Assembly (NCBI RefSeq): GCF_009928415.1
Contig: NZ_JAABNN010000001.1
Location: forward strand, 466,086-530,085
DNA: 64,000 nt
Direction: 5' to 3'
Source: Bacillus sp. USDA818B3_A
GTDB lineage: Bacteria; Bacillota; Bacilli; Bacillales; Cytobacillaceae
The notes below the pieces were generated by a model that worked only from the letters and a program-made list of their open reading frames with translations, was not told the DNA's origin and did no database searches. Numbering within the stretch: the stretch's first letter is position 1; the number at the start of each line of letters is the position of its first letter. The position numbers and the translations under genes are program-made. Positions 36,891 through 46,429 of this stretch are shown here, one piece after another.

Positions 36891-36915
36891 TCTATAAATA
36901 AAGGAGTGCTTTAAC

Positions 36916-37653
36916 ATGAAAAAAAGCGCATTGATCGTTTGGGGCGGCTGGGATGGACATCAGCCCGAGCAGGTAGCAGACATTTTTAAAGGAATCCTTG
37001 AAGAAGAAAACTTCCAAGTAGAAGTATCCAATTCACTAGATTCATATGATGATAAAGAAAAGTTGAAATCCTTGGATTTAATCATCCCACATTGGACGAT
37101 GGGAGAAATTGAAAGAAAGTATGTTTTGAATATCTCTGAAGCAATTGCTGCAGGAGTTGGTTTAGCCGGATGCCATGGTGGAATGTGTGACTCTTTCCGT
37201 AACAATGTAGACTGGCAATTTATCACGGGTGGAAATTGGGTTGCCCATCCTGGTAATGATGGGGTGGAATACACGGTAAACATCAAGCAGTCCTCCAGTC
37301 CCCTATTAGAAGGAATTTCTGATTTTAAAGTTTCTAGCGAGCAATATTATCTTCACTTTGATCCAGCTGTTGAAGTGTTAGCTACAACTCGGTTTCCAGT
37401 GTTCCATGGTCCGCATTCTGCCAACAAAGCAGTCGATATGCCTGTTGTCTGGACCAAACGCTGGGGTCTTGGAAATGTGTTCTATAACTCTTTAGGCCAT
37501 CAGGCGAACATTGTTGCCATGCCTGAAGTATCTCTTATGATGCGGCGTGGATTCTTGTGGGCTGCTGAAGGAAAGAAACGAGCCGAAAAATTCGATGCAG
37601 ATTCTATTTATGGTAATGTTCGTACTTATACTGGAATGGGAGACAGCCAATAA
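36916..37653 (+). CDS. ThuA domain protein
   Basis: 245-residue ThuA-like protein with a class I glutamine-amidotransferase-like fold: IVWGGWDGHQPE start, GVGLAGCHGGMCDSF core and PVVWTKRWGLGNVFYNSLGH end. ThuA proteins act with Gfo/Idh/MocA dehydrogenases on 3-keto-disaccharides or related sugars. It lies 25 bp after the first dehydrogenase and 35 bp before the second, each with a good ribosome binding site. Confidence 0.85.
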   Translation: MKKSALIVWGGWDGHQPEQVADIFKGILEEENFQVEVSNSLDSYDDKEKLKSLDLIIPHWTMGEIERKYVLNISEAIAAGVGLAGCHGGMCDSFRNNVDWQFITGGNWVAHPGNDGVEYTVNIKQSSSPLLEGISDFKVSSEQYYLHFDPAVEVLATTRFPVFHGPHSANKAVDMPVVWTKRWGLGNVFYNSLGHQANIVAMPEVSLMMRRGFLWAAEGKKRAEKFDADSIYGNVRTYTGMGDSQ

Positions 37654-37688
37654 GAAAGTCACTAATTTCTATACTAGGAGGAGCACTT

Positions 37689-38780
37689 ATGAAAAAACTT
37701 AAAATTGGTATCATTGGTTGTGGAAATATTAGTTCGATTTATATGGAAAACTGTCCGAAGTTCCCCCACCTTGAGCTTGTTGCCTGTGCTGATCTAGATT
37801 TAAAGCGGGCCCAATCTCAGGCTGAAAAGTTCGATATTCCAAAAGCTTGCTCTGTAGAGGAGCTTTTATCTGACCCAGAGATCCAACTTGTGATCAATTT
37901 AACCATTCCAAAAGCACACGCTGATGTCTGCATTCAGGCACTGGAAGCAGGCAAGCATGTGTATACAGAAAAACCACTTGCTGTAACACGTGAGGAAGGT
38001 AGACAAATCTTAGAAACGGCGAAGAAACATAATCTTCTTGTCGGCAGTGCACCTGACACTTTCTTAGGTGCTGGTGTACAAACGGCTATTCACTTGATAG
38101 AGCAAGGTGAAATTGGTGTACCTATCGGAGCATCTGCATTCATGATTTGCCGCGGACACGAACATTGGCATCCAGACCCTGCCTTCTATTATGATTTTGG
38201 CGGCGGGCCAATGTTTGATATGGGTCCTTATTACTTAACAGCATTAGTGGCTCTATTAGGACCAATTAAGCGAATTGCTGGTTTGACCCGTATAAGTTAT
38301 CCTGAGAGAACCATACTTAGCCAGCCAAAAGCGGGGACGAAAATTGATGTGTCCATCCCTACCCACATCTCAGGTGTAATTGATTTTGCATCAGGGGTTA
38401 TTGGAAACATTACGACCAGCTTTGATGCGTTTGGCGGTACATCCCTTCCTCCGATTGAAATTTATGGAAGTGAAGGAACCTTACTTGTTCCTGATCCAAA
38501 TACGTTCGGCGGCCCTGTTAAGATCAGGAAACGTGATGAAAATGAATTTAAAGAGGTTCCTCTAGCATACGGCCACGCGCAAAACAGTAGAGGACTTGGT
38601 GTGGCTGATATGGCCAAAGCGATTCTCGAAGGCGGGGACTATCGAGCTAATGGCGAATTAGCGTACCATGTTTTAGAAGCGATGCATGGATTCCATGATT
38701 CCTCTGATAGTGGTATTCACTATACAATGGAAAGTACCTGTAAACGCCCTGAATCGGTTACATTTGAATTGCAGAAATAA
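37689..38780 (+). CDS. Gfo/Idh/MocA family oxidoreductase (second copy)
   Basis: 363-residue paralogue of the first gene. The Rossmann start is IGIIGCGNISSIY, the signature is YTEKPLAVT and the catalytic segment is GGGPMFDMGPYYLTALVALLG. It differs strongly from the first copy, so this is not a recent duplication. It is the last gene of the operon, ended by a terminator. The two dehydrogenases may act on opposite ends of an oxidise-rearrange-reduce sequence. Confidence 0.85.
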   Translation: MKKLKIGIIGCGNISSIYMENCPKFPHLELVACADLDLKRAQSQAEKFDIPKACSVEELLSDPEIQLVINLTIPKAHADVCIQALEAGKHVYTEKPLAVTREEGRQILETAKKHNLLVGSAPDTFLGAGVQTAIHLIEQGEIGVPIGASAFMICRGHEHWHPDPAFYYDFGGGPMFDMGPYYLTALVALLGPIKRIAGLTRISYPERTILSQPKAGTKIDVSIPTHISGVIDFASGVIGNITTSFDAFGGTSLPPIEIYGSEGTLLVPDPNTFGGPVKIRKRDENEFKEVPLAYGHAQNSRGLGVADMAKAILEGGDYRANGELAYHVLEAMHGFHDSSDSGIHYTMESTCKRPESVTFELQK

Positions 38781-38795
38781 GTTATGATTGTTACT

Positions 38796-38827
38796 AGGCT
38801 GCCTCATTTTTGGGGAGCCTTTTTTAG
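38796..38827 (+). terminator. Intrinsic terminator of the ThuA operon
   Basis: AGGCTGCC and GGGGAGCCT pair around a T-rich loop, followed by T6, 16 bp after the stop. Confidence 0.75.
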
Positions 38828-38867
38828 TATTAATTAGATAGAATAAGCAATTCTCAAATGTACAAAC

Positions 38868-38915
38868 AAAAAAGCCGATATTGCCTTTCGAAATAGAAAG
38901 TTAATCGGCTTTTTT
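38868..38915. terminator. Terminator for the MMPL gene, usable both ways
   Basis: AAAAAAGCCGAT and ATCGGCTTTTTT form a 12-bp stem over a 24-nt loop that holds a small nested stem, CTTTCGAAATAGAAAG. Confidence 0.85.
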
Positions 38916-38956
38916 AATAGTTTGTTTCAAAAATCTAATTTGAGCTTGCTTCGTTC

Positions 38957-41900
38957 TTATATTGCTTTTTCCCCATAATCTATTTCATCTTTTCTTTTTT
39001 TAGAAGATAAATTGGCAAGCGCATCTGGCAAAGCAATCATAGCTGGTAAAAAGATAGGCAGAAGAACAAAGCAAAGCAAGATTAGTCCTGCAATAACAGC
39101 GATTGCTAATTCAGATAAAAGCACTAGTCCAGAAGGCATTAGCGTGGCAAACGTGCCTCCAAGTATAATGACTGCTGAAATAATTACCCCGCCTATATGC
39201 CTTGAAGCGAGCACAATCGCATCTTGCGGTGCCATATGGCCGTATTCTTTAAAACGCATCATTAGGAATATACTATAGTCCACTCCCAGAGCTACAATAA
39301 TGATGAAAGAGAAGAATGGAACGAAGGAAGAAATACCTTCAAGCCCCTGTATATCTATGAAAATATAATTGATAATGAACATGGCTGCATAGTATGCCCC
39401 AACAAGGGACGCCGTTATGACAACTGGTGTCCAGAAAGATCTTATAACAAAGAACAGTACCAGCAATACTCCGATAATAACGATAGTAGTCGTTCTGTTC
39501 AAATCCCGGCTTAATATTTTATTTGTATCATTTGTAGTTGCACTTGGACCTGATGTACCAGATTTCGCATCTGAAAGATCAGTGCCTTTAAGGACACTAG
39601 AAGCAGTCGCATTAATTTTATTGATTGTACTTAATGCCTCTTTCGAATAAGGATCATCTTCCAAAACAATCAGCATCTTAGTAATCTTTCTGTCATCGGA
39701 CATAAACGTGTCTAATGATTTTTTAAAGTCCTTGTCCGTCAATGCTTCCTTAGGAATAAAGAAAGTTTTATTCGTTTTATATTGCGATAAGAAACCATTG
39801 GTCTGTCCTATTCCATCAGAAATTTGTTCTAACCCGCCATTTACCTCAGAAAGCTTTTCTCCAAAGACACTGAAACCATTTAAACCATCTGCCAGCTGCT
39901 GCTGACCAGCTTTCATTTGACCAAGCCCATCGGTTACTCGGTTCATATTAGTTACGATTGTACCTATTCCGGAAGAGGCTTTTCCAAGTCCAGCTTCAAG
40001 TTTTTTCAGCCCATCCGCCATTTGTGATAAACCACTGCTAATGCTTCCTAGATTTTTATTTGCTTCAGCAAAGCCGGCAGTTACCGTATTATAATTTTTA
40101 TTCAACGTGCTTATGCCTTCTGGTGTTATTTGACTTAATGATGATGATAGCTGATTGATTGTTTGCTTTAATCCTTGGTAATTAGGATCGCTATTCGAAT
40201 CTGAATAACTGTCGCCTAAAGCTGCCACCATTAATTGCATTTGAGAGAGTGCAGATTTTACACCCAGAAGTGCCTGCGCTGCCGCTTGGTAGTGAGTTCC
40301 CATCTCAGAATAACCGGACTGCATCTTTCCATAATTATCAGCTAATACGGCTACCCCGCCGCTCATCTTTGTGAGATTCGTTTGAATGACAGCCATTCCG
40401 TTACTAATTGTTTGTGAATTACTCGACCCGCCATCAATACCAGCTTGGATTTGCTTTAATCCATCGGTTAAGGCTGCCATACCATTTTGAAGCTCGGCAG
40501 TCCCGTCAACCATTTGGCTAACCTGTGAGAAGTCTGCCGAGGCAAGCTTTTCTTGTGCCTGCTTTAATCCCTCATTTATTTGGTCGACACCACTTTGTGT
40601 TTTTGAAATTCCATCTGTAACAGACTCCATTTGACTGTCAACGTAAAACCCTTCAATTTGTTTTCCCTGTGGCTGTGTAACCGAAGAAACTTGCTTTACT
40701 CCGTCAATAGCTTTTAAACTTTCTGTTAAATCATCAATTACTGTCAGTGATTCATTTGTATTTAGTGCTTCACTATTTTCAATAACAACAGTGGCAGGCA
40801 TTGCTTGCCCTTTGCCAAAATGGTCCGCTATTATATTAAATCCTTTGGTAGAAGGATATTTATTACCAAGTTCCCCGATGGTATCAAAGTTCAGCTTTTC
40901 CTGATGAAAGTACACCATTGGAACTAATGCCAAAAGAATAATGACTGTTGAGATAATCGGACGCTTGGTTGCAAAGGATGAAGACACCCCCCAAAACTTG
41001 TTTTCCTTATGACCACCGGCATTCTTAGAAGGCCAGAAAAGTTTTTTACCTAAAACTTTCATCATAAAAGGTGTTAAGGTTACCATTTCAAGTAACAGAA
41101 TGGTTACACCAATCGCCACAACCACACCCGATTTATATATTGGAGATTCAGCAAAAACAAGTGCTAGGAATGCAATAAATACAGTTAGTATGCTATAAGC
41201 AATTGTCTTTCCTGCCGTTTTATAGGTATTTACGATTGCGTCATCTATCGAGTGACCATGAGAAAGTTCTTCCCTAAATCGATTAAACAATAGGATGTTG
41301 TAGTCAGTACCGATACCAAAAAGGATTAGTACCAAAAGCATTTGAGTAAGACTTGTGATTGGAAATCCGGCTTTATCTATTAATTGAGCAGCAATTCCCA
41401 TGGAAACTAGATAAGAAAAGGCCACTGTCACTAAGGATACTAAAGGCGTAACTACTGACCTAAAGGCAATGATCAGTACGACTAAAATAAAGATAACGGT
41501 CAATGCAGCACTTTTTTCAACTCCTGTTAATGACGCCTTCAGATAATCGTTATTAATAAAGTCCTCCCCGCTCAGATAGTATTGGACAGGTACTGACTTT
41601 AGTTTGCTATCAAACTCTTTTTGCAGGTCGTCTACTTCTCTTCCTTTTTTATCAAGCTTAAAGCTCACCATAACCGTTGTGCCATCTTTAGAAACTAGTG
41701 AGCTTTTTGCTTCGGGCATACTGAAGGGATCGATCATATCGGTAATACCCAGCTCATTGCTGTTACCACTAATCGATTTAACGGCCTCACCTATTTGTTT
41801 CATTTCATCATTTGAAATTTTATTCTTATCATAAAAAACGATGAGGTTATTCGTGCCCTTAGTAGTATCCATCTTTTTAAGGATATTATCTGCTATGACT

Positions 41901-42040
41901 GAAGGACTGTTATTACTCGTTCCTTGCTGCCCTTTCTCGCGAAGAATGGCATTGATGTCTGGTTGAATGACTGTAAGCAATATTGTTGCAATCAACCATA
42001 TTGCAAAAATAGCCCAACGGCCTTTTATGATTGTTTTCAC
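38957..42040 (-). CDS. MMPL/RND-type membrane transporter (YdfJ-like)
   Basis: 1027-residue protein with two MMPL domains, each of about six helices. The first spans about 1-350; the second follows a large extracellular segment and occupies about 820-1020. The loop at about 440-780 is a long string of GLxQMxxG-like pseudo-heptads with many Ser/Gln/Lys residues, probably a helical coiled stalk. I chose GTG 42040 because GGAGG lies 9 nt ahead; TTG 42070 is possible. Family members export lipids, siderophores or drugs. The TetR gene just upstream is its likely repressor. Confidence 0.88.
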   Translation of the reverse strand: MKTIIKGRWAIFAIWLIATILLTVIQPDINAILREKGQQGTSNNSPSVIADNILKKMDTTKGTNNLIVFYDKNKISNDEMKQIGEAVKSISGNSNELGITDMIDPFSMPEAKSSLVSKDGTTVMVSFKLDKKGREVDDLQKEFDSKLKSVPVQYYLSGEDFINNDYLKASLTGVEKSAALTVIFILVVLIIAFRSVVTPLVSLVTVAFSYLVSMGIAAQLIDKAGFPITSLTQMLLVLILFGIGTDYNILLFNRFREELSHGHSIDDAIVNTYKTAGKTIAYSILTVFIAFLALVFAESPIYKSGVVVAIGVTILLLEMVTLTPFMMKVLGKKLFWPSKNAGGHKENKFWGVSSSFATKRPIISTVIILLALVPMVYFHQEKLNFDTIGELGNKYPSTKGFNIIADHFGKGQAMPATVVIENSEALNTNESLTVIDDLTESLKAIDGVKQVSSVTQPQGKQIEGFYVDSQMESVTDGISKTQSGVDQINEGLKQAQEKLASADFSQVSQMVDGTAELQNGMAALTDGLKQIQAGIDGGSSNSQTISNGMAVIQTNLTKMSGGVAVLADNYGKMQSGYSEMGTHYQAAAQALLGVKSALSQMQLMVAALGDSYSDSNSDPNYQGLKQTINQLSSSLSQITPEGISTLNKNYNTVTAGFAEANKNLGSISSGLSQMADGLKKLEAGLGKASSGIGTIVTNMNRVTDGLGQMKAGQQQLADGLNGFSVFGEKLSEVNGGLEQISDGIGQTNGFLSQYKTNKTFFIPKEALTDKDFKKSLDTFMSDDRKITKMLIVLEDDPYSKEALSTINKINATASSVLKGTDLSDAKSGTSGPSATTNDTNKILSRDLNRTTTIVIIGVLLVLFFVIRSFWTPVVITASLVGAYYAAMFIINYIFIDIQGLEGISSFVPFFSFIIIVALGVDYSIFLMMRFKEYGHMAPQDAIVLASRHIGGVIISAVIILGGTFATLMPSGLVLLSELAIAVIAGLILLCFVLLPIFLPAMIALPDALANLSSKKRKDEIDYGEKAI

Positions 42041-42191
42041 CTTACGGCTCCTCCCATTGCTGTTTTTCAATGTTTAAATCCCTGCTGGTTTCTCTCAGAA
42101 AACATAAAACATCAAAAAATTCTTTTTCACAATAGTCACTATAGCAAGGTGAAGGGATGGGTTCAAAGTGCAAAAAAGTACGAGCGTGTTA

Positions 42192-42221
42192 AAATAATAC
42201 ATTTAAAGCAATTTGTATTAT
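42192..42221. promoter_or_regulatory. Inverted repeat at the tetR end
   Basis: AATAATACA (42192-42200) and TGTATTATT (42213-42221) form a 9-bp dyad with a 12-bp spacer. It touches the tetR stop and precedes mmpL by about 150 bp. It could be the TetR operator for mmpL or a weak transcript end. Confidence 0.45.
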
Positions 42222-42751
42222 TAATTCATTACCTGATTAAAGATTTCGAACAGCTCGTCTTTCTGATAATTATATTCCTTACTAATCCAATTCTGTAAGA
42301 TAGTCATAAATGATGTGGCATATAACTCACAAATAACATCAGGATACTTGGACTGATTGATTTTCTTAGAAATGGGATCATCCTCGGTTTTTGAATGCTC
42401 CCGTAAGATATCACTTGCAATCTTAACCATGCTTTTGAATAAAATATGCCCGTCTGACCCTAATAACGTATTTTCAAATAGGACGAAATTTTCCTCGACA
42501 TAATCAACAAGTAACTTAAAAGTGTCTGTGTTTGATTGCTTATTCAATTTAATAATCTCTTCAGATAAATGATAAATAAAATCTTTAAGCAGGCTATATT
42601 TATCTACATAATAACGATAAAACGTTGTCCGATGAATTAAGGCGTTATCACATATATCCTGAATCGTGATGGAAGAAAAACGTTTGGTTTGAAGAACATG
42701 AATAAAGCTTTGTATGATTAGGCGTCTTGTACGTTCTGTTGTATAGTTCAT
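42221..42751 (-). CDS. TetR-family repressor
   Basis: About 176 residues. The N-terminal TetR HTH (about 6-50) has ITIQDICDNALIHRTTFYRYY, typical of the YxiE/PksA-like TetR_C_7 group. The start is chosen among three closely spaced ATGs by distance from AAGGA; 42754 and 42760 are alternatives. It is codirectional with mmpL, 180 bp upstream of it, and is expected to repress it and sense an exported hydrophobic compound. Confidence 0.85.
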   Translation of the reverse strand: MNYTTERTRRLIIQSFIHVLQTKRFSSITIQDICDNALIHRTTFYRYYVDKYSLLKDFIYHLSEEIIKLNKQSNTDTFKLLVDYVEENFVLFENTLLGSDGHILFKSMVKIASDILREHSKTEDDPISKKINQSKYPDVICELYATSFMTILQNWISKEYNYQKDELFEIFNQVMN

Positions 42752-42884
42752 CATAAACATCCTTATATTTCATTTATTATTACCTTTTGCAAAATTGATT
42801 AATTATAGACAGTTTAGAGTATATCATGTACGGATAATAATGATGATGAATGACGCATAAAAATTGTGGTATAGGTGAGATGCT

Positions 42885-43220
42885 GTGACTAAAACAGAGG
42901 CAGTAAAACTATTAACATTAATTGAATCCGTTTATCCCCACTTCTTAGTTAAGGATGAGATGGTTCTACTTTGGTTCCAGCTTTGTTCTGAAATGGATAA
43001 TGAAAAGGTGTTGGAGAAGCTGAAAGCCCACATAAGAAAGAGCCCCTATCCTCCGGTGATTGCTGACATAGCTGTATTCTCATTAGAAGAAACTGATACT
43101 TGGGCTGCCTTACAGGAATTGGTATTTAAAGGACATGAGAGCATCAAAGGCGAGCGCGGCCATTCAAGCCCAATTCCTTCTCACTGGTCAGCCGAGTATA
43201 CCTCAAGAAAAACGGTTTGA
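42885..43220 (+). CDS. Phage-type helicase loader/inhibitor-like protein (G39P-like)
   Basis: 111 residues. The N-terminal block EAVKLLTLIESVYPHFLVKD, followed by the W..L...D.E.VL..L..H pattern and PPVIADIA, matches the family of SPP1 G39P, which binds the replicative helicase and delivers or restrains it. The C-terminal tail (about 75-111) is polar and probably disordered, as in G39P. The start is GTG with AGGTGAG 5 nt ahead. No other phage gene is nearby, so it is either a domesticated remnant or a host regulator. Confidence 0.6.
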   Translation: MTKTEAVKLLTLIESVYPHFLVKDEMVLLWFQLCSEMDNEKVLEKLKAHIRKSPYPPVIADIAVFSLEETDTWAALQELVFKGHESIKGERGHSSPIPSHWSAEYTSRKTV

Positions 43221-43282
43221 AGCTATTTCATTATTCCTGCTCAGCCCTTCATCAAGGAATTGGTCAAATCCAATTGGCAGAG

Positions 43283-43314
43283 AAAAACCTAGAGGTTAAC
43301 TCCCCTAGGTTTTT
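43283..43314. terminator. Bidirectional terminator, G39P-like / GH42
   Basis: AAAAACCTAGAGG and CCCCTAGGTTTTT pair around a 6-nt loop between convergent genes, with T-runs on both strands. Confidence 0.85.
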
Positions 43315-43352
43315 CCCTTTTTACACTTCAATATAGCACATCCTACTTATTT

Positions 43353-45371
43353 TTATTGCTCTATTATCATAACTCCATATCCATTTAATTTAGTTGTACC
43401 GTTCAGTTCCTTGTCTGAAAGTAAATCGGTACCTTTACTTATTTCAAATTCAACTGGGGATTCATTGTGATTCATGACAAATAAGTACGAGCGGCCATCC
43501 TTACTTCTCTCTGTTACTTCCACCCCTTCTGGGACATGCAGTAATGGTTTTACTCCCTTTTCTTCACAGACCGCTTTCACGAAATCTGTTAGAAACGCTT
43601 TATCTGGGCATGTTCCTACGTAATATGCTTTTCCTTTTCCAAATGAGTTGCACGTGATTACCGGTGTTCCCGCATAAAAATCAGAACCATATTCCGCTAA
43701 TACTTCTGCCCCCTCTGAATGGATAATATCGAATAATAGACTGCACTCATAACTGCCGGTTAGGCTGCCCGCTTCTTTTTTCACGACAATTTGGTTGTTT
43801 ACTTCTGGAGGCAAGGAATCGATTTCCTCCACCCAAATACCAAGAAGATCACGCAGTTCGCCTGGATAACCGCCAAGAGTGACAAGGTCATGTTCATTTA
43901 CGATACCGCTAAAGAAGGTGGTCACAAACGTTCCTCCATTTTGAACAAACGCTTTTACTTTATTCGCATACCCTGATTTCACCATATATAACACTGGTGC
44001 AAAGACGATTTCATACTTACTTAAATCTTCCTCAACACCAATCACGTCAACTGCGATATTTTCTCCAAAAAGGGCCGCATAATATTTATGAACTTCATTT
44101 ACATAATCTAATGCCTTTGATGGGCCGCTTGATAATTCGACTGCCCAGCGGTTTTCCCAGTCAAACACAATCGCGATTTTAGCTTGGACACGAGAATCGA
44201 GCAAGGTATCTGAAAGCTGTGCCAGTTCCTTACCCAATGCAGCTGTTTCCCGGAAGACTCTCGTGTTTTCATGACCAACATGTTCGATAACCGCACCATG
44301 ATATTTTTCACAGGCTCCAACCGATCTCCTTAATTGGAAAAACATCACCGTATCGGCACCACGGGCAACAGCCTGATAGCTCCATAAGCGCATTACACCC
44401 GGCCGTTTTAACGAATTATACGGCTGCCAATTTTGCTGACTCGGTGTCTGCTCCATTAACATAAACGGCTGACCGCTTTTTAAGCCCCTCATCAGGTCAT
44501 GCCTCAAGGCGGTGAAGCTTACAGGAGTGTTATAAGCAGGATAGTTATCCCAAGAAACCACATCCATTTCCTTGCCCCATTTAAAATAATCGAGCTCGTT
44601 ATACGTCCCCATTAAATTGGTTGTGACAGGAATATTGGGATTATGCTTTTTTAAGACATCCCTCTCAAGCTTAAAACATTCTAGCAGACTATCAGACTGA
44701 AAAATACGATAATCTAAGGAGATCCCTTGAAAGCTGGTTGAATTCCCGCCCCACTCTTCACTTAAAGCATTTGGAGGGACAATTTCCTCCCAATCATAGA
44801 ACGTATGCCCCCAAAATCGAGTATTCCATGATTTATTTAAAGAATCTAGACTGCCGTATCTTTCCAGAAGCCATTTTCTAAAACTCTCAGCACAATTGTC
44901 ACAATAACAGTAGCCACCATATTCATTGGACACATGCCAAATCAACACGCCAGGATGATCCTTATATCTTTCTCCTAACCGGTCTGCGATCCGTTCTGAA
45001 TACTTTCGATAGGTTGGGCTGTTCGGACAGGAATTGTGTCTGCCGCCAAACTGCCGTTTTCGTCCTTGATAATCTACCCGTAACACGTCAGGATATTTTT
45101 TAGCCATCCAAGCCGGATGTGCCGCTGTGCTAGTAGCCAGACAGGTATAAATCCCATTTTGATATAAACGGTCAATTTGTTCATCCAGCCATGAAAAATT
45201 GTAGGTCTCTTCATCCGGCTGATTTAACGCCCAGGAAAAGACATTTAACGTGGCCACATCAATTCCTGCAAGTTTAAACATACGGACATCTTCATCCCAG
45301 TCCTCTTTTTCCCACTGCTCTGGATTATAATCTCCGCCATACCAAATTTTAGGAATCTTATCGTTAATCAT
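43353..45371 (-). CDS. Beta-galactosidase, GH42
   Basis: 672-residue cytosolic GH42 enzyme of normal length. The acid/base is Glu150 in HVSNEYGG and the nucleophile is Glu307 in FMLMEQTP. The zinc cluster Cys115, Cys155, Cys157 and Cys160 (YCYCDNC) is intact. The trimerisation domain (about 400-600) and a C-terminal beta domain follow. It has no signal peptide, so it cuts imported galactosides. It is divergent from an AraC gene and near a propeller protein and an SGNH esterase, which suggests galactan or rhamnogalacturonan oligosaccharides rather than milk lactose. Confidence 0.93.
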   Translation of the reverse strand: MINDKIPKIWYGGDYNPEQWEKEDWDEDVRMFKLAGIDVATLNVFSWALNQPDEETYNFSWLDEQIDRLYQNGIYTCLATSTAAHPAWMAKKYPDVLRVDYQGRKRQFGGRHNSCPNSPTYRKYSERIADRLGERYKDHPGVLIWHVSNEYGGYCYCDNCAESFRKWLLERYGSLDSLNKSWNTRFWGHTFYDWEEIVPPNALSEEWGGNSTSFQGISLDYRIFQSDSLLECFKLERDVLKKHNPNIPVTTNLMGTYNELDYFKWGKEMDVVSWDNYPAYNTPVSFTALRHDLMRGLKSGQPFMLMEQTPSQQNWQPYNSLKRPGVMRLWSYQAVARGADTVMFFQLRRSVGACEKYHGAVIEHVGHENTRVFRETAALGKELAQLSDTLLDSRVQAKIAIVFDWENRWAVELSSGPSKALDYVNEVHKYYAALFGENIAVDVIGVEEDLSKYEIVFAPVLYMVKSGYANKVKAFVQNGGTFVTTFFSGIVNEHDLVTLGGYPGELRDLLGIWVEEIDSLPPEVNNQIVVKKEAGSLTGSYECSLLFDIIHSEGAEVLAEYGSDFYAGTPVITCNSFGKGKAYYVGTCPDKAFLTDFVKAVCEEKGVKPLLHVPEGVEVTERSKDGRSYLFVMNHNESPVEFEISKGTDLLSDKELNGTTKLNGYGVMIIEQ

Positions 45372-45408
45372 ATGTAATCACCTTTTCCTTTATATCATTA
45401 TATTTCCA

Positions 45409-45424
45409 TTGTATGCGATTACAA
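45409..45424. promoter_or_regulatory. Dyad operator between GH42 and araC-type genes
   Basis: TTGTATGCGATTACAA is a near-palindrome (arms TTGTA/TACAA). It sits 38 bp before the GH42 start, with -10-like TATAAT sequences on both sides. It is followed by a 48-bp block that recurs after 48902. Confidence 0.6.
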
Positions 45425-45508
45425 AGTGACTTTAAATATAATATAATGGAAAGCGATATAAGAAAATGGAACTTTTTTAGAAAACTTTTTCAATCAAGGA
45501 GCAAAACG

Positions 45509-46348
45509 ATGAAAAAACATTTCTTAATCCCTTTAAATGAAAGCAAACTGCCGCTTTTTGCTGAGACGATTGGTTACAATCCAGCACAAGAATCTATTGC
45601 ACGTCCAAAAGGTTATCCTTATTACCATTGGATTCAAACAGTCAGTGGACTCGGATCTATCGTGTTTCAAAATCAAAAAATAAATCTCCCGCCTAATAAC
45701 GGTGTCCTTCTCCTTCCGCAAACGGCACATTCTTATATGAATGAACAAGGTGATACCACTCCATGGAAAACACTCTATGTAACATTCAGAGGCACGATGG
45801 TAAAAGAGATTCTAATTTCACTAGGACTCTATCAATCTGCTTTCTTTCACTGGGAACGAGAAGCACCGATTTCAACGTACATTAATAGAGCGTTAAAGGT
45901 AAGTGACGAGACAACAGACAGCTTTAGTATTAGTGCCTCCTCCAACGTCTATGAATTTCTCTTGCTTTTAAAAAAGTACGGAAAAACCCATAAAAACAGC
46001 TTGAAAGAAACAAGTAACTTAGTAACGTTATACTCACTCATTGACTGGATGAAGTCCCAGCTTTCCAACCCAGATGTCGGACTGGATGAAATGGCTCTCT
46101 TTATCCATACATCAAAGCGCCATTTGAATTCATTGTTTCAAAAAAACTTCCATATTACTCCCTATGCCTATTTTGTGAATTTACGAATCCAGCAATCTAA
46201 AAAGCTCCTTTTAGAAAACAATACTGTAACTATCGTGGATATTGCCCAGCAGGTGGGTTTTCGTTCTCCCAGCCACTTTGTGGCTACATTCAGGAGAATG
46301 GTCGGAATTCCTCCTGAAAAATATCGACATCTAAACGGTGTATTTTAA
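45509..46348 (+). CDS. AraC-family regulator of the galactoside locus
   Basis: 279 residues. The N-terminal cupin (about 15-150) is followed by a C-terminal AraC HTH pair (about 180-275): MALFIHTSKRHLNSLFQKNF and DIAQQVGFRSPSHFVATFRRMVG. I chose ATG 45509 because AAGGAG lies 7 nt ahead, rather than ATG 45413, which overlaps the operator. It is divergent from GH42. The duplicated promoter block near 48887 suggests it also controls the secreted propeller gene. Confidence 0.87.
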   Translation: MKKHFLIPLNESKLPLFAETIGYNPAQESIARPKGYPYYHWIQTVSGLGSIVFQNQKINLPPNNGVLLLPQTAHSYMNEQGDTTPWKTLYVTFRGTMVKEILISLGLYQSAFFHWEREAPISTYINRALKVSDETTDSFSISASSNVYEFLLLLKKYGKTHKNSLKETSNLVTLYSLIDWMKSQLSNPDVGLDEMALFIHTSKRHLNSLFQKNFHITPYAYFVNLRIQQSKKLLLENNTVTIVDIAQQVGFRSPSHFVATFRRMVGIPPEKYRHLNGVF

Positions 46349-46351
46349 TAG

Positions 46352-46382
46352 CAAAAAAAGCTGCCCATAGTTTGAGCAGCTC
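46352..46382 (-). terminator. Terminator of the secreted propeller gene
   Basis: AGCTGC and GCAGCT pair around an 11-nt loop. On the minus strand TTTTTTTGC follows. It also closes the convergent araC-type gene. Confidence 0.8.
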
Positions 46383-46429
46383 CTTCGGTACCTATACAAT
46401 CTTTGGTAATCTCTGTGATTGACAGCCAT

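Noticed and set aside
41924-42298. Plus-strand frame across the mmpL start and tetR end
   Set aside because: It overlaps two well-supported genes on the other strand, and its sequence looks non-protein-like.
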